DNA of 64,000 bases from contig NZ_LT900021.1 in NCBI RefSeq assembly GCF_900198835.1, positions 1,240,001-1,304,000 on the forward strand, written 5' to 3'. Shown here in pieces: positions 41,642-49,812 of the stretch. This DNA is from Thermococcus henrietii. Lineage in GTDB: Archaea > Methanobacteriota_B > Thermococci > Thermococcales > Thermococcaceae. A program made the position numbers and the translations under genes. Within the stretch, counting starts at the first letter, position 1. Every line of letters begins with the position of its first letter. The notes under the pieces were generated by a model. It did no database searches. It was not told the DNA's origin and worked only from the letters and a program-made list of their open reading frames with translations.

Positions 41642-41712
41642 GGTTTTAAAACCTGTTTATAACAAAGTTTTTAAATTTCAAAATTTAGTTTTAGACGAAC
41701 CTTAATAAGGTT
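41642..41712. promoter_or_regulatory. Divergent thiamine promoter with two palindromes
   Basis: GGTTTTAAAACC (41642-41653) on the thiC side and AACCTTAATAAGGTT (41698-41712) on the thi4 side are perfect palindromes built from the same AACC/GGTT arms. AT-rich box A candidates (TTTAAA, TTATAA) lie between. The archaeal thiamine regulator ThiR is a likely binder, by inference. Confidence 0.5.
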
Positions 41713-41725
41713 TTGGGTGGTGATC

Positions 41726-42475
41726 ATGAGGGAGATAGAGATAAGCAGGGCGATAATAGAGGCCTACACCGCCGAGCTTCTCGAAAGCCTGAGCCTCGAC
41801 GTTGCTATTGTAGGAGCTGGCCCCTCGGGGATGGTAGCAGGCTACTACCTTGCCAAGAACGGTGCGAAGGTGGCAATCTTCGAGAAGAAGCTCTCAATCG
41901 GGGGCGGAATCTGGGGCGGTGCGATGGGCTTCAACAAAATCGTCGTTCAGGAGGAGGCGAGAGAAATCCTCGACGAGTTCGGGATAGACTACAGACCATC
42001 CGGAAACGGCCTCTACGTTGCCGACGCCATCGAGACGGCTACGACGATAGCGAGCAGGGCCGTAAAGGCCGGCGTGAGGTTCTTCAACATGGTTGAGGTT
42101 GAGGACTTGGTTCTCAAGGAGAACCGCGTCGCGGGAATCGTAATAAACTGGACGCCGGTGATGATGACGGGCCTCCACGTGGACCCGCTCACGGTCGAGG
42201 CGCGCTTTGTGATTGACGCCACCGGTCACGGAGCGCAGGTTACGGGACACCTCGTCAGGCGCGGTTTCCTCCAGGTTCCGGGGGAGGGGCCGATGTGGGC
42301 CGAGAGGGGGGAAGAGCTAACAGTGAAGAACACGAAGGAAATCTTCCCGGGCCTCTACGTTACGGGAATGGCCGCCAATGCCATCGCTGGAGCGCCGAGG
42401 ATGGGGCCGATATTCGGCGGAATGTTCCTGAGCGGAAGGAAAGCGGCCCTCGAAATCCTTGAGAAGCTGAGGTGA
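41726..42475 (+). CDS. thi4: Thiazole synthase Thi4 (archaeal type)
   Basis: 249 residues; builds the thiamine thiazole phosphate. FAD/NAD fold start [17 protein letters not shown], then [13 protein letters not shown] and [20 protein letters not shown]. Where eukaryotic Thi4 gives up an active-site Cys, the sequence here reads DATGHGAQV with His, as in archaeal enzymes that take sulfur from free sulfide and act catalytically. ATG at 41726 after GGTGG. Confidence 0.95.
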   Translation: MREIEISRAIIEAYTAELLESLSLDVAIVGAGPSGMVAGYYLAKNGAKVAIFEKKLSIGGGIWGGAMGFNKIVVQEEAREILDEFGIDYRPSGNGLYVADAIETATTIASRAVKAGVRFFNMVEVEDLVLKENRVAGIVINWTPVMMTGLHVDPLTVEARFVIDATGHGAQVTGHLVRRGFLQVPGEGPMWAERGEELTVKNTKEIFPGLYVTGMAANAIAGAPRMGPIFGGMFLSGRKAALEILEKLR

Positions 42476-42479
42476 TGGG

Positions 42480-43763
42480 ATGGCCGTCCTGATTGTAGCG
42501 GGCCTCGACACTGGTGGAGGAGCCGGTTTAAAGGCCGACATCGAGACGGTCTCCGCTCTGGGCGAGCACCCGCTCCCGGTTCTGACGGCGGTGACCTACC
42601 AGAACCCCTCCGAAATGAGGGGCTACCACACCCTTCCACCCGAGGTTGTAAGGGAGCAGATACGGGCTGTTAAGGACGGCTTCGAAGTTAAAGCGGTTAA
42701 AATCGGGATGCTCGGGAGCGGTGGGGTTGCCCGGGTCGTGAGGGGAGAGACTGAAGGCTTTATCCGGGTTTTCGACCCGGTGATTGCCTCAAGCACCGGA
42801 AAAAAGCTCATTGACGACGTCAAAGTGCTCAAGACCCTCGTCCCGGGCTCGATAGTCACGCCCAACGTCCCGGAGGCCGAAGCGCTCACTGGAGTTAAAA
42901 TCAGCTCGGTTGAGGATATGGGAAAAGCCGCGAAGGCCCTCGTGGAAAAACTTGGCGCCGAGGGCGCGGTCGTAACGGGGGGACACATTGACCTCACCGA
43001 CGTCCTCTACTGGCGCGGGAAGCTCTACGAGTTCCCGGGAGAAAAGGCAGAGGGCTTCACCCACGGAACCGGCTGTGCTTTCTCCTCGGCTCTGGCGACG
43101 TTCCTCGCCAAAGGACTTGAGCTTCCGAAAGCCGTCGAGATGGCGAAGCGCTTCGTTGAAGGGGCAATAAGGTTCTCAAAGGTCAAGGCAAAGGCGGTTA
43201 ATCCACTCTGGGAGCTGGAGAGAAACTCTTACCGCTGGAAAGCTGAGAAAGAGCTTGAAAAAGCGGTTGAAGGGCTGGTGGCCTTTGGAGAGAGGCTCAA
43301 CCCGCACGTCCCGGAGGTGGGAACCAACTTCGCCCTCGCGACGCCCTTTGGAGAAGTCTTCGCCGTCAAGGGCAGAATCGTCCGCTACGGGAAGACCGTA
43401 AAGCCCGTCGGCCCCGTTGAACTCAACGCCAGCGACCACCTGAGGAGGGCCCTCCTCAGGATGCGCGGGTTCTATCCGGAGCTTAAAGCGGTTCTGAACC
43501 TCCGCTACTCGAAGGAACTGATAGAGAAGGCGGAGGAACTCGGCCTCGTCGTTTCGTTCTACGACCGCAGGGAAGAACCCGAGGAAGTTAAGAGGGCAGA
43601 GAGGGGGACGATGGAGTGGGGCATCGAGACGGCAGTAAAGAGGGCCGGAGAAAGGCCCGACGTAATTTACCATCTCGGCGACTGGGGAAAGGAGCCGATG
43701 GTTCTGGTCTTCGGGAGGGACGCGGGGGAGGTCGTGGAGAGAGTGCGGAAGCTCTTGGGCTAA
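42480..43763 (+). CDS. thiDN: ThiD-ThiN fusion: HMP-phosphate kinase/thiamine-phosphate synthase
   Basis: 427 residues. ThiD half (1-245): IVAGLDTGGGAGLKADIETV, VKIGMLGS, NVPEAEALTG, and GTGCAFSSALATFLA (anion hole) phosphorylate HMP phosphate. ThiN half (~255-427): ERLNPHVPEVGTNFALATP and DRREEPEEVK replace the unrelated ThiE and condense thiazole and pyrimidine. Five bases after thi4; with ThiC the three genes cover both thiamine branches and the joining step. Confidence 0.95.
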   Translation: MAVLIVAGLDTGGGAGLKADIETVSALGEHPLPVLTAVTYQNPSEMRGYHTLPPEVVREQIRAVKDGFEVKAVKIGMLGSGGVARVVRGETEGFIRVFDPVIASSTGKKLIDDVKVLKTLVPGSIVTPNVPEAEALTGVKISSVEDMGKAAKALVEKLGAEGAVVTGGHIDLTDVLYWRGKLYEFPGEKAEGFTHGTGCAFSSALATFLAKGLELPKAVEMAKRFVEGAIRFSKVKAKAVNPLWELERNSYRWKAEKELEKAVEGLVAFGERLNPHVPEVGTNFALATPFGEVFAVKGRIVRYGKTVKPVGPVELNASDHLRRALLRMRGFYPELKAVLNLRYSKELIEKAEELGLVVSFYDRREEPEEVKRAERGTMEWGIETAVKRAGERPDVIYHLGDWGKEPMVLVFGRDAGEVVERVRKLLG

Positions 43764-43802
43764 CGTTTTAACTCCCTCTTCCCTATTTATCCCGGTGATT
43801 CC

Positions 43803-45716
43803 ATGCTCATTAGGGGGAAGGTTATCGATAGCGAAATCCCGCGCTTCAAGCACCGCTGGTTCGGAATCCTCGAAGTTGAAGCCGGTGGAGAAAAATACCG
43901 GCTCTACATGACGGGCAACGTCGCCCAGTGGTTTCTGAACGGTGATGAGGTTGAGGTCGAAGTCCTCCATAAGCCAAAGGAGAAGGATGGCGTCAAGGTT
44001 CTCGACTTCGATGACTACAAGCTCTGGAAGTTCTACGAGGGCGATAGAATTCCGGTGTGGCCCCTCTTCGAGAAAACCGTCGAGGCCAAGCGCTACTCGC
44101 CTTTGACCGGGGAGCTCCTCTACACCTACAAAATCAGGGCGAGGGAGGCGAAATACGAGTCCGACTTCGAGGCGATAGCCGAGCTGGAGCAGTACCACTA
44201 CGCGAGCCAGAAGGAGAAGGTGGCCTTATGGCGCTGTGAGAACGGCCACATCTTCGAGGCGAACACGAAGCAGAAGTGCCCAATCTGCGGGGCCGAGAGC
44301 CACATACTCGAGATAAAGGGTTCAACTCCAGCGTCGCGCTTTCTCATCTTTGAGCTCGTCGAGAGGGAAGAATACGAGCCCAGGATTCTCAGCTACGTCC
44401 GCGTTGACCCGCCGATACCGCTCATGCACCGCCGCTTGCCGAACGGCGAAATTGAGAAGAACATCCGCGAGAAGGTCTTTCCCGAGGAGTGGTTCCACCC
44501 GGCATTCTGGCCGGAGCGCATAATGAAGGAGCTCTACGAGGAGCTGAAGAGGAAGTACGGGAAGAGGAGAATAGCCCGCTCCTACCTCTGGGAGCAGGCC
44601 AAGTGGAGGGCCCTGGCCGAGACCAACACCGCTGGAGCAAGGATTGCGCGCGTCGTCGTTCACCCCGACTACCGCTCCGACGGGCTGGGTCAGTTGAGCG
44701 TCAAGTCGGCCCTCGACTGGATAGCCGAGCGCAGGATTCCGGAGATGAGGAAGAGGAAGCAGGTCGTCGAGACCATAGCGCAGATGGCCCGCTACAACCC
44801 GTTCTTCGAGAAGGTCGACTTCAAGTTCCTCTGGGAGACCGCGAGCGGAAGGCCGGTTCTCTTCTACCCGCTGACCGAGGAGGCTAAAGAGTACATCGAG
44901 CGCTTTTTGAAGGAGGACCCCTACGCTCCAAAGGACGGAAGGCTCTGGAAGCCGAGCTACGGAAAGGTTGAGCCCTTGGCCGGGCCGATAGTCTTCAAGA
45001 ACGTCAGCAAGGTCTTCGAGAGCGAGCTCGACATAAAGGGCCTGCCCGAGGAGATTCAGGAACTGCTGAAGGCCTTTGGAGTGAGACACCGCGTTATCCA
45101 GAGGCCCGTTCTGAGGAACCTGAACTTCGAAATCCAGCCGGGCGAGCTTATAGCCGTTGTCGGCGCGAGCGGGGCGGGGAAAACGACACTGCTGAGGCTC
45201 ATCCTTGGAGCGGCCAACGGCTGGTGGGAGGAGCACTTCAGGCCGACGGAGGGTGAGATTGAGGTTCCAGACAACGCCAAGGTCTCGGTCATGATTCCTG
45301 GCGAGTTCGAGCCGACCTTTGGAACCGAGAGCATCTTAGAGCACGTTTACAGGAAGATAGGCGACCTCAACGCCGCCGTGGAGATACTCAACAGGGCGGG
45401 TTTGAGCGATGCCGTCCTCTACAGGGCGAAGTACGGCGAGCTGAGCACGGGCCAGAAAGAGAGGGCGAGGATAGCCTCGCTCTTGGCAGAAAAGCCCAAC
45501 CTGCTCCTGATAGATGAATTCTCGGCCCACCTCGACACGCTGACGGCAATGCGCGTCGCCAAGAAGGTCGCCGAGATAATCCGCGAGGCTGGCATAACCG
45601 CCCTGATAATCACCCACAGGCCCGAAGTGCTGAAGGCCCTTGACCCGGACAGGGTGCTCTTCGTGGGCTACGGGACGGCGAGGCTAAAGAACGCAAAGGA
45701 TGTCGAAAAACGCTGA
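43803..45716 (+). CDS. Zinc-ribbon/GNAT/ABC-ATPase fusion (COG2401 type)
   Basis: 637 residues. An N-terminal beta domain (1-120), a zinc ribbon (CENGHIFEANTKQKCPICG, ~140), an acetyltransferase-like part with VVVHPDYRSDGLGQLSVK (acetyl-CoA loop, ~280), and an ABC ATPase (~390-637: VVGASGAGKTTLLRL, signature LSTGQKERARIASLL, LLIDEFSAHLD, His in ITHRPE). No membrane segment, so not a transporter. COG2401 proteins are described as ABC ATPases fused to a predicted acetyltransferase; function unknown. Terminal 33 bases overlap the convergent CPBP gene. Confidence 0.88.
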   Translation: MLIRGKVIDSEIPRFKHRWFGILEVEAGGEKYRLYMTGNVAQWFLNGDEVEVEVLHKPKEKDGVKVLDFDDYKLWKFYEGDRIPVWPLFEKTVEAKRYSPLTGELLYTYKIRAREAKYESDFEAIAELEQYHYASQKEKVALWRCENGHIFEANTKQKCPICGAESHILEIKGSTPASRFLIFELVEREEYEPRILSYVRVDPPIPLMHRRLPNGEIEKNIREKVFPEEWFHPAFWPERIMKELYEELKRKYGKRRIARSYLWEQAKWRALAETNTAGARIARVVVHPDYRSDGLGQLSVKSALDWIAERRIPEMRKRKQVVETIAQMARYNPFFEKVDFKFLWETASGRPVLFYPLTEEAKEYIERFLKEDPYAPKDGRLWKPSYGKVEPLAGPIVFKNVSKVFESELDIKGLPEEIQELLKAFGVRHRVIQRPVLRNLNFEIQPGELIAVVGASGAGKTTLLRLILGAANGWWEEHFRPTEGEIEVPDNAKVSVMIPGEFEPTFGTESILEHVYRKIGDLNAAVEILNRAGLSDAVLYRAKYGELSTGQKERARIASLLAEKPNLLLIDEFSAHLDTLTAMRVAKKVAEIIREAGITALIITHRPEVLKALDPDRVLFVGYGTARLKNAKDVEKR

Positions 45717-46274
45717 GCCGAGCCAGTGAAGGAGGAAGCTCGGGGCAAAGCTCTCCCCTTCCAAATCCATTTTTGCGAAGATTATTCCTGCCGCCAACGC
45801 GTAGGGCACCTCTATTCCGGGCTTCCCTAAGTGGACGAGGGTGTAGGGGATGTCCTGGAGGACTATCGCCAGCCACTCGTTCTTTCTGGCGAGAGGGAAG
45901 AGAAGGAAGCCCCTATAAAAGGCCTCGTGGGCAAGCATTATCAGCCCCATGCCGAGCTCCCCGAGGAGGAAGCTTCCCGGGCCCGAGTAGGGGAAGACCG
46001 GGTAGTAGTTTCGCATCGAGGGAATAGTGGCACCGTAGAGGCTGAGCGGAATCGAGAGGGCGAGGAACAGGAGGAACAGCTTAATGCCTTTGCGGTTGGG
46101 AAACCTGAGTCCCAGCTCCTCCGGCCTGAAGCCGAGGGCCGTTGAGATTGCCAGAGGAACGATTAGGTATGCAATTAGGACAACGGCAACGTGCTCCCAG
46201 AACGAGGCGGGGATTAACCAGGGGACGAAGCTCAGTGGAAAGAGGAGGGCGTAGAGAAGCGAAGCTTTGCCCAT
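45684..46274 (-). CDS. CPBP-type intramembrane protease
   Basis: 196 residues, about six to seven hydrophobic helices. Motifs HEAFYRGFLLF (metal/catalytic Glu and Arg, with the first of the usual two Glu replaced by His), YTLVHLGKPG and LHWLGSAFFDI match the CAAX/Abi family. Some members process prenylated proteins or bacteriocin-related peptides. Follows the 46278 gene closely on the same strand. Confidence 0.8.
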   Translation of the reverse strand: MGKASLLYALLFPLSFVPWLIPASFWEHVAVVLIAYLIVPLAISTALGFRPEELGLRFPNRKGIKLFLLFLALSIPLSLYGATIPSMRNYYPVFPYSGPGSFLLGELGMGLIMLAHEAFYRGFLLFPLARKNEWLAIVLQDIPYTLVHLGKPGIEVPYALAAGIIFAKMDLEGESFAPSFLLHWLGSAFFDILCVL

Positions 46275-46277
46275 TCC

Positions 46278-47180
46278 TCACACCATGAAGCTTATCTGGA
46301 CCGTGTTGGCGTAGCGCCTGACTTCGATTCCGCGGTTTGTGAAGGCTATTCCTATCTCCAGGGGCCTCTTGGGGTTCGCCCTTCTGATGACGCGGATTCC
46401 GACCTCGTCGCCGATTCTGTCCTTGTTGAGCCTGTTGATGTGGTCGTAGAGCAGTCTGAGGAAGTTCCGGTAATCCTGCATCTCCTCCAAGAACTCCCTC
46501 TGCTCCGGGTTTAGCCTGGGGTAGAGGTAGCGGTGGAAGAACCAGTCGAAGGAGCTGTAGGTCTCGGAGGCGTGGGCGAAGAGGAGCTTGTAAAAGTCTA
46601 TGTTCTTGTTGCCGAAGGCCGAGTCCATGTACTCGATGGCTTTCCCGAGGTAGCTCGCGGCCTCGCTGAGCTTCATCCTTATGAGCCTCACGTCGAGGTC
46701 GTTTCCCCTAAGCAGAAGCTGGATGTAGCGCCCGCCCCCATAGTCCATGTAAATCGTGTTGTAGAATAGCACCAGACTGGAGGGGCGAACCGTCATGTAC
46801 TGAGTGAGCCTTCTTATGACGTCCGAGAGCCGGTTCAATCCCCGTGGGTCCCCGATGAGGAGCGCCTCCATCCCGTAGAGGTTTTCGTGGATAACGACAT
46901 CGTTGTCGAGCCAGAACTCAACCTCCCTTCTCCAGCCCGGCATGTTGTAGCGGTTCAGGATTCTCAAGTCGAGTATCGAAACGGGGACCTCCTTCTGAAC
47001 CCTGCCGAAGCGCTTCTTGAAGATGACGACGGGGTGATAGCCGCTCGCAGGGTTGAGGTACGAGACTGGAATCTCCATAACGCGCCTGAGGGCCAAGAGA
47101 GCGTCCCTAATCTTCGGAACATCGTCCTTTGTGAACCTGCTTCCCAAGTCCTGAAGGAGAACCTCAAAGCGACTCGCCAT
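46278..47180 (-). CDS. Conserved hypothetical protein
   Basis: 300 residues, soluble, no family recognised. N-terminal mixed domain (SYLNPASGYHPVVIFKKRFG, then SILDLRILNRYNMPGW) and a mostly helical C-terminal half with many Tyr/Phe (YSSFDWFFHRYLYPRLNPEQ). ATG at 47180 after GGGGGTG; a longer start has none. It is cotranscribed with the CPBP gene (three-base gap). Confidence 0.7.
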   Translation of the reverse strand: MASRFEVLLQDLGSRFTKDDVPKIRDALLALRRVMEIPVSYLNPASGYHPVVIFKKRFGRVQKEVPVSILDLRILNRYNMPGWRREVEFWLDNDVVIHENLYGMEALLIGDPRGLNRLSDVIRRLTQYMTVRPSSLVLFYNTIYMDYGGGRYIQLLLRGNDLDVRLIRMKLSEAASYLGKAIEYMDSAFGNKNIDFYKLLFAHASETYSSFDWFFHRYLYPRLNPEQREFLEEMQDYRNFLRLLYDHINRLNKDRIGDEVGIRVIRRANPKRPLEIGIAFTNRGIEVRRYANTVQISFMV

Positions 47181-47221
47181 GCGCACCCCCAGAAAAGAAA
47201 TGAGGTTGGGGGTTAAAAACC

Positions 47222-48241
47222 TCACTCCGACTTCTCTTCCTTCTCCTCTGCGGCCTTGGTCTTCTTCTTGCTGGTGGTCTTCTTGGTGGTCGTTCTCCTG
47301 GTCTTCCTGCCCTTGGTGCTCTTCCTGGTTCTCTTCTTGGGCTTCTCCTCCTTCCCCTCGGCCTTCTCCGCTTCCTCCTTCGGCTCCTCTGTCTCCTTGG
47401 TTTTCTCCTCGGCAGGCTTCTCCTCCTGGACGGTTTCGGTGGTCTCCTCGGTGGCTTCGGCAGTCTCAGTGGGCTCGGCTTCTTCAACCTTTTCCTCAAC
47501 GACCTCTTCCTCTGCTTCAGCCTCCTCGGGTGGCTTGAGGAGCTCCTCGATGTTGGGCTTGAAGGTTATCTCCTCGTAGCCAAGGAACTTGAGGTCGCTC
47601 TCGAGGAGCATCTCGCCGATGGCCAGCGTTCCCCTGTCGACCTCGTCGAGGACCGGGGTGAAGTCAACGACGACGTCCTTCTCGCCGACCTCGATGACGA
47701 CCTTGTTGGCGTCAACCCTCGGGAGGCGGAGTTCAATCATGGCCTTGACCTTCTCTATCGGGTCCTCGACCTTCTCGACTATCTCAACCTCATAGATAAG
47801 GTGCTTGCCGGCGTAGGGGTGGTTGAAATCGACCCTGACACGGCCCCCGCTGACGGTGAGAACCCTTCCCTTGAGCTTCCTTCCGCCCTCGGTCTCAATC
47901 TCGACCGGCATTCCGGGGAACGGGATTATACCCTGCCTCCTGAACTGGCCGAGGGTGAAGGTCTTGATGAGCTTTCTGTCGCGCTTTCCAAAGCCCTTCT
48001 CGGGCGGAATCTCTATCTCATACTTCTTACCGACCTCAAGGCCCTCAAGGGCTTCGTCGAGACCCTGAAGGACGTGGCCTGCCCCAACCGCTATCGGAAC
48101 GGGGCCGTAAACGCCGTTTTCCTTGTAAATACCAGCCTGCTTGGCTATCTCCTCATCGGTAGTGTCGAAAATCTCGCCGGTTTCCTTAATCCTTCCGGTG
48201 TAGCGGAGCCTTATGACGTCTCCCTTCTCAACCTTGACCAT
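47222..48241 (-). CDS. Long FKBP-type prolyl isomerase with charged tail
   Basis: 339 residues. FKBP domain with inserted IF flap (LRYTGRIKETGEIFDTTDEE, LQGLDEALEGLEVGKKYEI, PFPGMPVEIETEGGRKLKG, VRVDFNHPYAGKHLIYEVEI; residues 1-155), the archaeal long-type C-terminal domain (~160-235), and then ~100 residues made almost wholly of Glu/Thr followed by Lys/Arg/Thr (EEEVVEEKVEEAEPTETA; KKRTRKSTKGRKTRRTTTKK). Folding helper in the cytoplasm; the bipartite acidic-basic tail is unlike the usual archaeal enzyme and looks fitted to bind nucleic acid or ribosomes (inference). Confidence 0.93.
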   Translation of the reverse strand: MVKVEKGDVIRLRYTGRIKETGEIFDTTDEEIAKQAGIYKENGVYGPVPIAVGAGHVLQGLDEALEGLEVGKKYEIEIPPEKGFGKRDRKLIKTFTLGQFRRQGIIPFPGMPVEIETEGGRKLKGRVLTVSGGRVRVDFNHPYAGKHLIYEVEIVEKVEDPIEKVKAMIELRLPRVDANKVVIEVGEKDVVVDFTPVLDEVDRGTLAIGEMLLESDLKFLGYEEITFKPNIEELLKPPEEAEAEEEVVEEKVEEAEPTETAEATEETTETVQEEKPAEEKTKETEEPKEEAEKAEGKEEKPKKRTRKSTKGRKTRRTTTKKTTSKKKTKAAEEKEEKSE

Positions 48242-48352
48242 CTTTACAACCCCCTTTTTCAGGCTCTAACCGGAGTTGTGGAGTTGGTTTTTAAGCTTTC
48301 CCGCAACGATAAGCTAATAAAAAGGCCCTCCCAAAAGGCCCCGGTGGTGGGA

Positions 48353-49783
48353 ATGGCGATTAGGATATACAACACCCTCACGAGGCAGAAGGAGGAGTTC
48401 AAGCCCCTTCGCGAAGGCGAGGTTAGAATGTACGTCTGCGGTCCGACGGTTTACGATTACCCCCATCTCGGCCACGCGAGGACTTACATTGCCTTCGACG
48501 TCGTCAGGCGCTACCTTGAGCACAGGGGTTACACGGTTCTCATGGTGATGAACTTCACGGACATAGACGATAAAATCATCAAGCGCGCCAACGAGACCGG
48601 AGAAGACCCAAAGGAGCTCGCGGAGCGCTTTTTGAGGATTTTCCTCGAGGACATGAAAGCTTTAAAGGTCAAGCCGGCCGACGTCTACCCGCGCGTCACC
48701 GAGCACATGGACGAGATAATCAACTTCGTGAAGAAGCTGGAGGAGAAGGGCTATGCCTACGAGGGCTCTGACGGCGTTTACTTCGAGGTCAGGAAGTTCA
48801 AGGACTACGGAAAGCTGAGCAAGATAAAGCTCGAGGACCTCGTGAAGGGCGCTCGCGTCGAGCCCGGTGAAGGCAAGAGGAACCCCGAGGACTTTGCCCT
48901 CTGGAAGAAGGCAAAGCCCGGCGAGCCCAAGTGGGAGAGCCCCTGGGGTGAGGGAAGGCCCGGCTGGCACATCGAGTGCTCCACGATGAGCAGTAAGTAC
49001 CTCGGCGAGAGCTTCGACATCCACGGCGGAGGAAACGACCTCATCTTCCCGCACCACGAGAACGAGATAGCCCAGAGCGAGGCCTGCTTCGGCCACGAGT
49101 GGGTTCACTACTGGATGCACACCGGCTTCCTGATGGTGAACGGCGAGAAGATGAGCAAGAGCCTCGGTAACTTCGTAACCGTTAGAGAACTCCTCAAGCG
49201 CTACGACCCGGAGGTTATAAGGCTCTTCGTCCTCCAGAGGCACTACCGCTCGCCCCTCGACTACAGCGAAGAAGGTATAGAGCACGCCAAGAACAACCTT
49301 GAGAGGCTCTACAACACTCTCGAAAACATCCGCGTGGCGATGGAGAGGGCTGAAATATCCTTCCGCTGGGACGAGCCCGAGTTCAGGGCCTACGAGGCCA
49401 TAAGGGACGCCAGGAAGAAGTTCTACGAGGCCATGGACGACGACTTCAACACGGCCGAGGCCTTGAAGGCGGTCTTCGAGGTCAGCAACGCGGTCAACCG
49501 CTACCTCACCGAGGTGGAAAAGCCGAAGGAGAGCATCCTCAGGAAGGCGTGGGAGTTCTTCAAGGACGTCGGCGAGGTCTTCGGCCTGTTCGAGGACTAC
49601 TTCAAGGAGCAGAAGGCCGGAAACGAGGAGGAACTCATAAACCTGCTCGTTGAGGTAAGGAGCCAGCTCAGGAAGGAGAGGAAGTTCGATTTGGCCGACA
49701 AAATCAGGGACGAGCTGAGGAAGCTCGGAATCCAGCTGGAGGACACACCGCAGGGAACGGTCTGGAAGAGGATTAAGGTTTGA
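48353..49783 (+). CDS. cysS: Cysteinyl-tRNA synthetase
   Basis: 476 residues. [17 protein letters not shown] (zinc Cys and HIGH-type motif), [30 protein letters not shown] (zinc ligands) and [10 protein letters not shown] (KMSKS). ATG at 48353 after GGTGGTGG; the long open frame upstream runs antisense to the FKBP gene and is not part of it. Divergent to the FKBP gene. Confidence 0.97.
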   Translation: MAIRIYNTLTRQKEEFKPLREGEVRMYVCGPTVYDYPHLGHARTYIAFDVVRRYLEHRGYTVLMVMNFTDIDDKIIKRANETGEDPKELAERFLRIFLEDMKALKVKPADVYPRVTEHMDEIINFVKKLEEKGYAYEGSDGVYFEVRKFKDYGKLSKIKLEDLVKGARVEPGEGKRNPEDFALWKKAKPGEPKWESPWGEGRPGWHIECSTMSSKYLGESFDIHGGGNDLIFPHHENEIAQSEACFGHEWVHYWMHTGFLMVNGEKMSKSLGNFVTVRELLKRYDPEVIRLFVLQRHYRSPLDYSEEGIEHAKNNLERLYNTLENIRVAMERAEISFRWDEPEFRAYEAIRDARKKFYEAMDDDFNTAEALKAVFEVSNAVNRYLTEVEKPKESILRKAWEFFKDVGEVFGLFEDYFKEQKAGNEEELINLLVEVRSQLRKERKFDLADKIRDELRKLGIQLEDTPQGTVWKRIKV

Positions 49784-49812
49784 GCGTTCTTTTTTAAAAA
49801 TTTAAAGGGACG

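Noticed and set aside
40340-41730. Thiamine (TPP) riboswitch in the thi region
   Set aside because: No conserved TPP-sensing stem sequences between thiC and thi4; protein-operator palindromes explain control better.
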